From Capronia americana (taxonomy: Eukaryota; Ascomycota; Eurotiomycetes; Chaetothyriales; Herpotrichiellaceae), in contig JADWQD010000007.1 in the NCBI GenBank assembly GCA_016110215.1, positions 620,001-684,000 of the forward strand: 64,000 nt of DNA, read 5' to 3'. The translations under genes and the position numbers were made by a program. The notes under the pieces were generated by a model. It made no database searches and was not told where the DNA came from. It worked only from the letters and a program-made list of their open reading frames with translations. Below, piece after piece: positions 33,019-43,206 of the stretch. How positions within the stretch are numbered: position 1 is the stretch's first letter; the number at the start of each line of letters is the position of its first letter.

Positions 33019-34960
33019 TCAATGGGAGGACAATAGCATGGGAAAGACAACGTCAACCGAAGGTTTCACGTCAGCAGCCAAAGCACCCGGGCCGTAGGAC
33101 ATATCGGCTCCCACTACAGCATGGTCGAACGTCCGGTTCGATTCGTCCACTTCCATCAGGTCCAGCGCAGCTTTCATCCTCTCCGGCATGAACGGCTGTA
33201 GGAGGATGGCCATAATTCGAATTGATTCGGCGCTCATGAAGAGCGCACAGAGCCCTAGTCGTTGTTTCTCCGGTTGGCTACTCTTGACAAGCCTCCAGAC
33301 AGCAGTGTTCTGGAAGAAGCTGTTCGTCTGGGGGAAGATTAGCATCTCGGTTTGCACAAATGAAGGTCCCTTACCTGTCCTATCAGCTCGCAGATTGACT
33401 GTACAGCTTTGCGCGGATCCGGCTCTTTCATATGGTTGTCTGCAATATCTCTCGCTGACCGAAGCTTGTTGTACTGTGATCGGAGGCTATCATGAATCGG
33501 CCGCAGGGATGGGTCTTTGCCCTTCCACTCTTCTTGAGACATCAGCGTCGACACCTGCTCATCTTCTCTCACGGCGTTGACAGCTTCGCGGACATTGAAG
33601 TGCTTGCTCCTGAAGACGCGGTGTATGAGGTTCCCCAGGCCGCCCCTCAGCAGATGATTATATGTTTCGGCGATGAACGAGTTCTCGTACATTGCGTCGT
33701 CCACGATGCCGCCATTGTGGGCCATATAAAACCGGATACAGTCGACGCCAAAACGATCCATGGCATAGAACGGATTCACACCGTTGCCCGAGGACTTGGA
33801 CATCTTCTGACTGTTCATCGTCCAGTGAGCATGGGTTAAAAACCGTTCAGTCACCGGCAGATCTAACGCCATGAGAAATGCAGGCCAGTAAATCGTGTGA
33901 AATCGAATGATGTCCTTCCCTATCACTTGGCAGTTCGGTGGCCAAATCGTATTCGCATCGTTCTTGTGGACGGAGGGATACCCAGTCATGGTCAAGTAGT
34001 TGAACAAAGCGTCGAGCCAGACATAAATGGTCTGGCTGTCGTCGCCTGGCACTCGGATGCCCCAGGTGAGCCGTGACGATGGCCTGGAGACAGACAGATC
34101 CTTGAGTCCACTACGGATCTCGTCGAGAATGAAACTCATGCGCTGTTTTGGGACGATAGCAGCCGGATTGTTCTCATAGTGCTTGAGCAGAGATTGCTGG
34201 AAGGCAGAAAGTCGGAAGTGATAGTTGGTCTCCGAAGTCCATTCGACGTCCTTGCCGGTTTCGATGGAGACAATCTTGGTCAGACCGGTGGAGGGGTCGA
34301 GAACCTTGTGTATCTGGGTGGTAGGATAAAATGTCTCGTCGCTGACCGAGTACCAGCCCTCATGCTTTGCCTCGTAAATGTACCCATTTCGATTCAACTC
34401 ATCCCAAACATAGCGGACCACGTCTTTGTGATCTTCGTCTGTTGTGCGCATAAAACGGTCGTAGCTGATATTCGCTGCGTCGGCCAGATGTTTGAACTGC
34501 TCGGCATGATGGTCACAGAGCAGTTTGACGTCGGTGTTAGCCTTTTGCGCGGCTTTCTGTACTTTCATGCCATGTTCGTCCGTCCCCGTGAGCATCTTGG
34601 CTCGGTCGTCCCCGCGAAGGTTTGCCCATCTTTTGAGGACATCGGCAAGGACCATAGAGTAAAGGTGGCCGACATGGGGAGCTGCGTGTCTGCGTCAGAG
34701 GGGTGATCTGAGAGTGAAGGCTATGTTTACATGCCTGAATTGACATAGAAGATGGGAGTTGTAACGTAGTACGGTTTGCTCGCGGCGGCATTTGAGGATC
34801 CTTTTGGTTCAATAGCAGCAGCGAGTCCGCGTCGCTGAAAGCTGACCGAACTCTGGGCCGGGAGGCGCGGCTTGCATCGTGCCGAAGCTCGACATTGGAG
34901 AAAGAAGCTCCGAGCACGATGCTCGATAGTGAGCATGCCGGAGGAGAAGGCAGTGGACAA
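33019..34960 (-). CDS. MSM1: Methionyl-tRNA synthetase, mitochondrial
   Basis: Charges mitochondrial initiator and elongator tRNA-Met. Three exons (34960-34735, 34681-33375, 33327-33019) give 613 residues. A basic, hydroxyl-rich N-terminus (about 60 residues, many Arg and Ser, no acidic run) looks like a mitochondrial presequence before KPYYVTTPIFYVNS. The HIGH-class motif is APHVGHLY, the Met-pocket region LTGTDEHGMKVQKAA follows, and the KMSKS loop is present as NSQKMSKSSGNG. The first intron (34734-34682, 53 bp) is best read as GC-AG: TCAG/GCATGT joined to ACGCAG/CTCCCC restores FYVNSAPHVGHLY exactly, whereas the nearby GT at 34730 gives a shifted or lengthened junction. The second intron (33374-33328) is standard. 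The C-terminal anticodon-binding part is short, as in mitochondrial enzymes. Confidence 0.93.
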
Positions 34961-36137
34961 AGGATCAATGGACGCGCGATCGAGCTGGCATTGACACGGT
35001 CGCGGAGAGCTCCGAGTATCAAGTTAGAAAATTTCCCCGCGTCGCTTTGTTTCTCCAAGCCAGCGCTGCAAGGCTTTGGACGAGAGTGACGAGGCTCTGT
35101 TCGTGCCCTGGCAGCCTTCAGAGTACGTACTGTAACAAGCACCTTTCGCAGGACAACGTTGCGAGGCGGATAATGAGCAGCTGGTGATACAGAATTGTAC
35201 ACAATATCTCATACGAGGATGGCTGATCCCGACCGGAATACCCTTCGCCGATCCCTTGAACATCCATCTCTTGACCATGATGCCGGTGGCACGAGAAGCT
35301 GAACTGGGCAACGTCTTTAACAGACAAGGAAGAATGGCTCGATAGCAATATGCTGTTGGTGATACTGTAGCTGGGCTCTAAACCGTCTATCTGATCACTG
35401 TAGCTGGACCAGGCCGAACAGGTATCAGGGTGTCTGACGCCGTGTCGCAATTGAGAACGAGCTGGGTACCAAGAGTCGAAATGGCAGAGAGCTCCTCATG
35501 TCGCTGCTGAAACAAAACAACGTGGCACTCTTGAATCCATTCGGATAATCAATGACTCCAGCCCTGCCCCAAGAGGGTCGTCCACCTTCACAACCCTCCT
35601 TCGCCACTACTGGGCCCCGAGTCCCTTAGGATCTTGATGCATCTTTGGCCGTCCAGTCGTGAAAGACGTGGCTGAGAATGTACAAGGTGAAAGACCTGCT
35701 GTCCGCAAGGCCATGTTCCACAACCACTACAAGCTGATGCTACACCCCTAAACGTGTAAGTCTGGAGCTGAAGTGGCCATTGTTCCTCCGTGGGCTCTCC
35801 TTTGTTGAAGTGGTCATTGATTGCTTGGACTGTCAGGCGCACGCTCTGAGCACGGGTGATGCTATGTATAGTGTAGCCAGGTACCAAACAAAGAACAAAC
35901 AAAGACATTGTTACTCTTGCTGCTAATTTTGACTCTAGAATTACCTCTTTTCCAGCTTCGTGATGCAGCCGATAAACGTGGGACAGTGCTGTAATATAAC
36001 ATCCCAGTCCTGTGTTGAACCACAATCCAGCAGTGCTTGTTGCACACCGGATACAAAGAGCAGTACAAGATTCAGCAGCCAACAGTCTATCACCTTCTGA
36101 AAACCACAAACAGTCATACTCTGATCTCACCACCAGA
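34961..36137. other. Divergent intergenic region, 1.2 kb
   Basis: Upstream of both the methionyl-tRNA synthetase (minus) and the Cys-rich gene (plus). A 203-codon minus-strand frame (36199-35588) overlaps the start of the Cys-rich gene and has no recognisable features; I leave it out. Nothing else supported. Confidence 0.45.
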
Positions 36138-36671
36138 ATGTGCACGACACGAAGATACCTGTTTCTATGTTCCCATCCGGCCACACATCGATTCCGCAAT
36201 GAGATCTGCGACTCCCCGAGCGTTCGCGGATGCCAGGTTCGAGACTATAACATCTATCTTCGCCATCCCTGCCAGAAGTGCCGGAGCCGAGGGCTGCCCT
36301 CGATGTATCTTGGGGGCCAAGAACCCATTTACAGCGACGTCTGGCACATCCCCAGCCGCTGTTTCGTCGATGTCGGATTTCAGAAGCTCGATCCATTCAA
36401 AGAGGAGATTTCGGAACCCACACCCTCAACCTCGCCTTTATCGAGGCAGTCAATAGACGAAGATCCCTTGGCCCAACCGCTGACTCCGAGGAGGACCGAA
36501 ATCAGCGAACCCAACATCTGCCGCAAGCTTCTCCGTCGGCTGACTTTGAGGAGACCCGCCCCGTGTTGTGCCAGCCAAACCCAGGAGGGGCCATATGAGG
36601 CAACAAGGATCGAAGGCCGAGATTATCGCGTCAACGGAGTCATCCCAGCTCGGTGTGAATCGCCACACTAA
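36138..36671 (+). CDS. Small Cys-rich conserved fungal protein, unknown function
   Basis: Single exon, 177 residues from the ATG at 36138; the frame is open from 36012 but the upstream part is not protein-like. The first 55 residues (MCTTRRYLFLCSHPATHRFR, then further Cys at regular spacing, then HPCQKCRSRG) have the look of a small metal-binding module found at the N-terminus of many uncharacterised fungal proteins. The rest is Ser, Pro and acidic rich and probably disordered, with another basic Cys pair (RPAPCCASQ). It runs toward the Erv2-like gene, ending 98 bp from that gene's stop. I do not know its function. The call rests on the compositional pattern, not on a named domain, so it remains moderate. 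Confidence 0.55.
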   Translation: MCTTRRYLFLCSHPATHRFRNEICDSPSVRGCQVRDYNIYLRHPCQKCRSRGLPSMYLGGQEPIYSDVWHIPSRCFVDVGFQKLDPFKEEISEPTPSTSPLSRQSIDEDPLAQPLTPRRTEISEPNICRKLLRRLTLRRPAPCCASQTQEGPYEATRIEGRDYRVNGVIPARCESPH

Positions 36672-36768
36672 TGGTTGTGTTTGTATAGTCGGGCGGAAGG
36701 AACAAACCTCCATATGGCATGAATGTGGCAATAGCTTGACCAAATGTACAGAAATGACCGTGATGTTT

Positions 36769-37428
36769 TCAGCCACCTCTTGTTTCTCCCTCCACCTCGA
36801 TTTCCACGGGGTCATGTCTGGCGTTGTCTCCCTGTGTAGCAATGACCTCGCTGATCTTTCCTGCCTTGCTCATCTCTTCTTTCTCGTCGTCGGCGCAGCC
36901 GCAGTCGTAGAAGTCGCCAATATTCGCACAATCGAAGACAGGTTTCCCCTTGCTCTCGTTCACGACGTTGTGAACGAAACATGCCCACGCCGCTGCACTC
37001 GACCGCGAACTGGTCTGGGGAGGGTATTTTTTGAGAATCTGCTGGAAATGTTCGGCACATTCACCGCAGGGGTACAAGCGGGCGAAGAGGTAGACGTAGC
37101 TTTTCAGGGCATCGCTCTCGTCCTGAGTTGGCTTGTCCGGAAAGCGTGCCATGGTGGTGTGTAAGACTTTCCAGGCGGCTCGGCCGAGCTCTTCTTTGAG
37201 AGTTTCGTTCCCAAGTTTCCCCATAACGTGCTCGCCATGTAGTGTATCCGGGGTCGCGGTCACAGCCGGGGTGTCCGCCGCGGCTGGTCGACGCAACTTG
37301 TCTTGGAAGCGGTCGGAGTAGGACAGAGCGTCTATAGGTCGCTCATGGTCGCGTGTCCACACAACGTACCATAGGAACAAGGCAATGGCGGCTAAGACAA
37401 TCATAAACGGAGGGGGACCACGAGGCAT
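36769..37428 (-). CDS. FAD-linked sulfhydryl oxidase, Erv2-type
   Basis: Oxidises thiols to disulfides with O2 through FAD. Single exon, 219 residues. The N-terminal hydrophobic segment (PFMIVLAAIALFLWYVVW) is an uncleaved signal anchor, pointing to the ER (Erv2-like) rather than the mitochondrial intermembrane space (Erv1). The Erv/ALR core starts with LGRAAWKVLHTTMARFPDKP, has the active-site pair in LYPCGECAEHFQQILKKYPP, FAD-binding AAWACFVHNVVNESKGKP and the structural FDCANIGDFYDCGC. The last Cys pair CGC may be the shuttle disulfide expected of Erv2, with the acidic tail DDEKEEM following. It would act in the same compartment as the cyclophilin B encoded 14 kb away. Confidence 0.93.
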   Translation of the reverse strand: MPRGPPPFMIVLAAIALFLWYVVWTRDHERPIDALSYSDRFQDKLRRPAAADTPAVTATPDTLHGEHVMGKLGNETLKEELGRAAWKVLHTTMARFPDKPTQDESDALKSYVYLFARLYPCGECAEHFQQILKKYPPQTSSRSSAAAWACFVHNVVNESKGKPVFDCANIGDFYDCGCADDEKEEMSKAGKISEVIATQGDNARHDPVEIEVEGETRGG

Positions 37429-38206
37429 GGTGAAGGTACTGGAGACGAAGTTGTGATGAAACGCAACTGTCCTGGAGTTGTTAAGGAAGCAAAGGGGGAA
37501 GGATGTTGAAGGGTCAGAGCATCTCCATACCGTCAGGTGATAATTATACAGGCAACTATAAAGAGCACCAGGTTTGAGGGATTGGATGCGAGCTGTGGAA
37601 TGCGAGATGAGCTCGGCTTCGCATCAGAAATTCCGGGGCACACGAGCCTTGCAACTAAAGCAGCCGGGCAGCCAGACAGCCACCACAGCCACCCAACTCA
37701 TGGCGTAAGCCACCCAGTACTGAGTATGTGTCCATCATCACTCCACTCAAAGCCTGGACCCTGGATGTGGACAACCGAGGATTTATGCTCTCCTCCGATC
37801 TCGCTGGCCAGCGTCAGGAACAGAAGATTTTCCGCCGAATTAGAAAGAGGCTGACACTGCCATCCCCAGATCTAGAAAAGTCATCGTCAAGGGAACGTCC
37901 ACCTAAGACATATTGCCGGTTGCTGCGTACAGTACGAGTGCTACGTCTCTGAGTCGCCACAGGGCAAAAGGTTTGGCGGAGTTGTGCTTACAGTCTTGGA
38001 ATCGGAATCCCACCGGCGGAAAAAGATTTTTGTTTTAAAGAGCCTCGTGTCACTTACGCTGTGACTCCTCTACATTTCGGAATTTTGCGTCGAGTGCTTC
38101 GATTGTCGTTGCTGTGGAAGACATAGCCCGCAGGACACCGGACGATCGAGTAAGAAGTCAGGAGAACGCGTTTACGCCATCTCGAGCTCAACTACGTACC
38201 AATACC
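37429..38206. promoter_or_regulatory. Divergent promoter of Erv2-like and branched-chain aminotransferase
   Basis: 778 bp between starts. In the last 93 bp the frame is already open with the aminotransferase from an ATG at 38114, so an N-terminally extended form is possible. No other gene is supported. Confidence 0.45.
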
Positions 38207-39449
38207 ATGGCGCCCTTCCCTCCTCCACCGGTCAGCACAATCGGTAAGCCTCTCATGCCCTGTCCTTTATCCCTAAGAGGCAATCGTCTTTTCAAGAGGA
38301 GCAGAAATCGATCGAATTAGCCTCTCTAACGTATTTCTGCCAGACTGGTCCAATGTCGGGTTCAAAGTCCGTGAAGTGAACGGGCACATTGAATCCACAT
38401 TCCGCTACTCCTCCTCTGACAAGCCAACATGGAGCAAACCACGCTTTGTGACGTCTCCTCACCTCTCAATCCACGGCATGGCTCCCGGCCTCAACTACGG
38501 CGTGCAATGCTACGAGGGTATGAAAGCATTCCGGCAACCAGATGGGAATATCACCATTTTCCGACCCGGAGAGAATGCTCTGAGAATGCAACGGTCCGCC
38601 GAGTTTATCTCTGTCCCGCCCGTGCCGGAGGACCATTTCATCGAGTGTGTTAATCTGGCGGTGGCCATGAACGCCGAGTTTGTCCCGCCCCATGAGACTG
38701 GCGCGGCCATGTATATTCGTCCGTTATTGTTCGGGTCCTCTGCTCAGCTGGGTCTGAATCCCCCCGATGAGTATACCTTTGTGGTCTTTGTGATGCCAAC
38801 TGGCGTGTACCATGGTGTCCACGCCGTCGATGCACTCATCCTGGAAGACTTCGACCGCGCGGCCCCGGAGGGAACAGGAAGCGCCAAGGTCGGAGGAAAC
38901 TATGCGCCGGTCCTGCGCCACAGCGAGAGAGCCCGGAATCAAGGGTTCGGAATTACTCTGCACCTGGATAGCAAGACGCGCAGCGAGATTGACGAATTCT
39001 CAACGTCTGGCTTTCTGGGCGTGCGGAAGGACGGCGACAAGACCACGATTGTGGTTCCAGACTCGAAGAATGTGATCAAATCCGTCACCTCCGAATCCGC
39101 ATGCCAAATCGCACAAGATATTTTTGGCTACAGTGTTGAGAGGAGGCGTATTGACTACAGCGAATTGCCTGAGTTCAAGGAAGTGATGGCGGCAGGTACG
39201 GCCGCGAGTCTGGTCCCCATTAAAAGTATCACGATGAAGTCCAGGAACGAGAAGTTCGATTATCCTGTCAATGAGAAGTTGGACCCCGGCCCGGTCTGTT
39301 CGCAGTTGTTGGGCACGCTCAAGGGCATTCAGCAGGGGAAAGTCAAGGATCAATTTGGGTGGAACTTCAGGGTCACGGAGCCGCCAAAGGAGTTTGTCAA
39401 GGCTGCCACGAACGGTGGTATCAACGGCGCGGTCGATGAGTTACCGTGA
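38207..39449 (+). CDS. BAT: Branched-chain amino acid aminotransferase
   Basis: PLP-dependent fold-type IV enzyme that makes or degrades Leu, Ile and Val with 2-oxoglutarate. Two exons (38207-38243 and 38344-39449) give 380 residues. The intron (GTAAGC...TGCCAG) joins VSTI to DWSNVGFKVREVNGH. Motifs are HGMAPGLNYGVQCYEGMKAF, RPGENALRMQRSA, YIRPLLFGSSAQLG and the PLP-lysine region AKVGGNYAPVLRHSE; the C-terminal part contains AGTAASLVPIKSI. From this start there is no obvious presequence, so this form would be cytosolic. An upstream in-frame ATG at 38114 would add 31 residues rich in Arg (MEDIARRTPDDRVRSQ...), which is not a classical mitochondrial targeting helix because of its early acidic residues. 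The adjacent genes give no pathway context. Confidence 0.93.
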
Positions 39450-39799
39450 GTGGAGAGGGCAACTTGTGTGCTGGTGACGAACGCCGACTCTTGATGTGCT
39501 GCCAGAAGCCGTCGGAGAGAAAAAGTTGGAATGTCAGGTGCAAGGAAGATGTGTTTTTGCCCAAGCAAGAAAAGTCCCGAAGTTGCACTGATCCCAGAAG
39601 GTGGCCTGTACAGAATCCATGATTTGTCTGTTACCAATGGGCATTGCTCTATCATTACAGTAAGAGGTGTTCCTTCACGTGCTTGCAAATGCCTTCAGCA
39701 ATGGATGCACGAATGGGTATCAATATCGTCATTCGTCCAGTGTCATATCAAACCCCACGGAGCCGGCCCAAGATGCCACAAGTATACGTAAAGGCAGGA
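39450..39799. other. Convergent 3' region
   Basis: Between the aminotransferase stop and the end of the securin-like gene. Nothing further seen. Confidence 0.5.
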
Positions 39800-41065
39800 T
39801 CACTCCGGCATGGGCAATTGGAAATCTTCATCATCCAGCTTTGTGTTGTCGAACGGGAAGAAGTCGCTCTCAAATAAATCCTCCTCAATATCGGCGTTAT
39901 CTTTGGCCAGGTCCTCCTCGAGCAGCTCGTACTTCTTCAGTCGGAACCACATGTCACTCTCCACCGGTGGCGAGCCGTACAAATCGCGAAAGTCTCGCGG
40001 GTGGAGGGACCTCTGGTCTATCTTGACGGGTTTGGGTGCCGAGATGGCGGCGGTTTTAGGTACTATGGACGGAGCTTTCTTTGCTTTCGGGAACCCGATG
40101 GTGTTCTTAGAGAGAGCAGAATGGTTAGGTCGAGTTGATACTGGTGGGTTTCGTGCACTGAGAGGAGCTGATTTTGCGCCCGAGAGCAGATCCCTTTTTT
40201 TTTGCTCTGAGGCTTGAGTCGGTCTCGTGGCAGCGGATGGCAGTCGAGGCTGTGGTTCGGATAGTGCAGCAACAGCACATCTTGCCTCGGTGGAGTCCAC
40301 TCTCGATAATGGAGCACGCTTCTTCGGGCCTGTAGCGATCATGTCATGGACTTGCTTGTTGAGCTCGGCAAGTGTAGGGAAGACGGGCTTCTCCAAACCC
40401 TCGAGACTCTTCTGGATTCGCTCTTCGTCAAAGTCTTTCCATTCTTCCTCCTCCTTCCTCTGGCGAATAGAAAATCCGTTCTGATCTTTTGGAGACTCAA
40501 AGGCGTAGGCCAGGCCGTAGCCACGTCGAAGTTCTTCTGTAAGCTCCCGGTCTTCTTCGAACTCAATTGGAGGGTCTGGGAGCTCGACAGGTGCAGGCGG
40601 TGCATATCCGAAATCCGGCTCTTCCTCTACAGGTTGCTTTGACAGCACATCAGCGTCGACAGCTTCTGATCGGGCGACTGCAATCTTGGATCGGTTTGAG
40701 CGTCGGCCGCCCGTAGAGGGCTTCTGATGTGTCTTGCCAGGTTTCATTGTCAGAGGTGCAGGGGTCTGGAAAGCCCCGACATTGGTCGTCTTTGCCCCAA
40801 GAGGTGCTCGATTCCGCGGTGCTGCTGGTGTGACGAAGGCGCCCTTATCCTGCTTGCTGGGCCCATCTTTTCCAACAGTCTTCTGACCTTTGAATGTGAT
40901 AGGTAGGTTCTCATCGTGCTTTGCTGATCGAAATGGAGTCTTGAGGTTGCCCGGAGTCTTCGGATGTAGTGTTCGAATATTCTGGTTGAGAGGCTTTCCG
41001 GCTGCCGTGGTTTGATGGGCATGTATGAGATTTTCCTGATCTCGAGCAGCTAATATGTTCGCCAT
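39800..41065 (-). CDS. Securin-like protein (Cut2/Pds1 type)
   Basis: If the call is right, it inhibits separase until anaphase and is degraded by the APC/C. Single exon, 421 residues. The protein looks disordered and basic at the N-terminus, with repeated TP motifs (HPKTPGNLKTPFR), then KHDENLP, a KEN/DEN-like degron, followed by many basic and Pro-rich segments. The middle has an acidic block (PIEFEEDRELTEELRRGYGL) and KSLEGLEKPVFPTLAEL, which resemble the separase-facing segment of fungal securins. The C-terminus is acidic (LLEEDLAKDNADIEEDLFES, DFFPFDN). Securins are poorly conserved, so this rests on overall architecture; another cell-cycle or spindle-related disordered protein is the alternative. 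Divergent from tropomyosin. Confidence 0.5.
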   Translation of the reverse strand: MANILAARDQENLIHAHQTTAAGKPLNQNIRTLHPKTPGNLKTPFRSAKHDENLPITFKGQKTVGKDGPSKQDKGAFVTPAAPRNRAPLGAKTTNVGAFQTPAPLTMKPGKTHQKPSTGGRRSNRSKIAVARSEAVDADVLSKQPVEEEPDFGYAPPAPVELPDPPIEFEEDRELTEELRRGYGLAYAFESPKDQNGFSIRQRKEEEEWKDFDEERIQKSLEGLEKPVFPTLAELNKQVHDMIATGPKKRAPLSRVDSTEARCAVAALSEPQPRLPSAATRPTQASEQKKRDLLSGAKSAPLSARNPPVSTRPNHSALSKNTIGFPKAKKAPSIVPKTAAISAPKPVKIDQRSLHPRDFRDLYGSPPVESDMWFRLKKYELLEEDLAKDNADIEEDLFESDFFPFDNTKLDDEDFQLPMPE

Positions 41066-41513
41066 GGTTGATACCTCGTGGCTATCGCATAGTCTGGATG
41101 AGCGTGTGAGTCGTGGCTGTCGGCACGCTTAGGAAGACGCTGGATCTCGAGGTAGACTGATCACTGATGAAACGCGAACGGATTGTTGACGCGATTGCCG
41201 CAGCAACCGAGGCTGCAGTCAAAAGACGCCCCTTGGCCAAACCGGAGAACGGGGGGCTGAAACGCCTAAGACCAAACGGCGAAGCCTAAAGCTTCCACAG
41301 CCTCACCCTGAGAGGCCAATTGCTATTGGCCTGATGAGTGATCGCTTCCCCTCCATCCACCGCCGCTGACTCCCAAGGCTCGACTTGACAGCGGAGCGTA
41401 CCTGTGACCGCCTGTTGTATTCTTTCTGAACAGGTATTCTTATCAACAGCATCTACCACTCTTGTATACAGTTGCCCCTCACTTCAACTTCACTCACAAT
41501 CCAGTTGGCAAAA
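41066..41513. promoter_or_regulatory. Divergent promoter, securin-like gene and tropomyosin
   Basis: 448 bp between two divergent starts. No open frame or distinctive motif supported. Confidence 0.5.
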
Positions 41514-42313
41514 ATGGATCGAATCAAGGAGGTACGTCTGCCACACCCTGCACCTTCCCCTCGTGCTCCTGCCAGGCACCGTGCAATTCACTGGCGGCTG
41601 CCTCAGCTGCACCCATACCGCAGTCCCTCAATCAATTTTCACTTCCCGCTGCAGTCGTGTTCGAAATAACACCATCCCGCCATTCTTTCTCCCTATCCCT
41701 CAATCCGAGAGCAGCCCGTTTTGTCCTGCTCAACGCTCTGTCTCAATCCTACGATCACTCACCATGGCGACCGCATTCGCTAATTTCCAACAGAAAATGA
41801 ACTCTCTCCGCATCGAGGCGGATGAGAACGCTGCCAAAGCCGAAGAACTCAAGGCCAAAGTCAAGCAGCTCGAACAAGACAATCTGCAGAAGGAACAAGA
41901 AATCACCTCCCTCAACCACCGCAACCAACTCCTCGAAGGCGAAGTCGAGAAACTCGAGGCCGGCATCAAAGAGGCAAAGGCTCTCGCTGGTGAGTCTGCC
42001 GGCCACAGCACCCAGAACGAAGCCCTCCAGCGGAAGCTTCAAGTGCTCGAGGAGGAAGCCGAGCAAGCTGACAAGACGCTGAGAGAAACCAACGAAAAGT
42101 AAGACTACCGCTTTCCCGGCCTAAGGTTTTGTATTGATGTGTCCCCATAGACTCCGACAGACCGATGTCAAAGCCGGCCACTTCGAGCGCAAGGTTCAAG
42201 CATTGGAGCAGGCCCGCGATGAGTGGGAGAACAAATACGAAGATATGGCTAAGAAGTACGCCGACCTGCAAAAGGAACTGCAGGAGCTGGAGCAGAGCAT
42301 GGGCAACATCTAA
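41514..42313 (+). CDS. TPM1: Tropomyosin
   Basis: Coiled-coil protein that polymerises along formin-made actin filaments. Three exons (41514-41531, 41794-42098, 42151-42313) give 161 residues, the length of short fungal tropomyosins. The start MDRIKE joins KMNSLRIEADENAAKAEEL, the conserved N-terminal overlap region. The heptad pattern runs unbroken to the end (KKYADLQKELQELEQSMGNI). Intron 1 is long for this window (262 bp, GTACGT to CAACAG); intron 2 (42099-42150) is ordinary. A second in-frame ATG in strong context (CACCATGG, 41764) lies 30 bp before exon 2 and is open through the acceptor, so a transcript starting inside intron 1 would encode MATAFANFQQ in place of MDRIKE. Confidence 0.95.
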
Positions 42314-42477
42314 TTTGTACGAGACACCTTGGTGTCGGCAGAAGTGTTGGACCAAGTGGGTGGAGGAGGCAGGATGCATAGACCACAGCCATACCTACGA
42401 TACCATGGGCATTTGATACAGGGCGAACTCGAGGGCAAGCGTTGACAGTTTTGGTGAACGAGGATTCCACAACAGTG

Positions 42478-43206
42478 TTATGATCCGCCAGCTCGTCGTT
42501 CTCGGGCCTGCTTGGAATTCCTGGACTTCTGCTTCGCGCGTGCTTCTTTCCGTTCCGTTTTACCCTCGTATCTGAAGTTGCGCTTCTTCTTCCGTTTTTT
42601 CACCCCATCTTTGGGTTTCTCTTTCATCCATGGGCGTTTCTGCTTGCGGGATGAAGTGTCGCCGTCTGGAACTGTAGGGGTCTGTTCGTCCTCCTCATCC
42701 GAGCTTTGCTCGTCTTTATCATGCTGTGCCCGGAATAGTCCCTCCTTAGATACGTCCAGAGTCTCGACGGTCACCGTGGTGTACTTCTCCTCATCAACGT
42801 ATTCTGCCTCGTGATCGACCGGTGGTGGCTCGGGGTCTGAGATGCCTTTCCATTCCTCGTCTAAGTCTGTATTTGACTCGTCATATTCCTCAACGGCTGT
42901 AGTGGGCAGCCCTAGCATCGCGTTCACTTCCTCCACATGCCGCTCGAGTTCGGCTTTCCTCTGTTCCCTCAGCTAATGATAGTCAGCACAGTCAGAGAAG
43001 CGGCCACGGCACTCATCACCTACCTGCTTCCTCCCTTCCAGTTTCTCCACCTTCGCCCTCCGCTCAGCAGCCTCCCGCGCATGCTTGGCCCTCTGCACCT
43101 TGCGCTTGTGGAAACCGGTCAAAAATTCATATCGGGCAGCCGGGTCAAAAGCGACCTCCTCGACTACAATGGGCTCTATCCTTCGGCGCTTCGTTGGAGG
43201 AGGCAT
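42478..43206 (-). CDS. RRP17: Rrp17/Nop25-family rRNA processing protein
   Basis: Nucleolar factor of the NOL12/Nop25 family; yeast Rrp17 is a 5'-3' exonuclease needed for 60S subunit maturation. Two exons (43206-43024 and 42972-42478) give 225 residues. The N-terminus PPTKRRRIEPIVVEEVAFDP is followed by the family signature YEFLTGFHKRKVQRAKHARE and a long basic helix ending KVEKLEGRKQ/LREQRKAELE, interrupted by the 51-bp intron. The middle is acidic and the C-terminus is strongly basic (KKRKKKRNFRYEGKTERKEA), typical of nucleolar proteins. It converges with tropomyosin, 164 bp between stops. The family call is good; the exonuclease activity is known only for the yeast homologue. Confidence 0.85.

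Noticed and set aside
35588..36199. 203-codon minus-strand frame
   Set aside because: No motif or homologous pattern, and it overlaps the start of the better-supported Cys-rich gene on the other strand.
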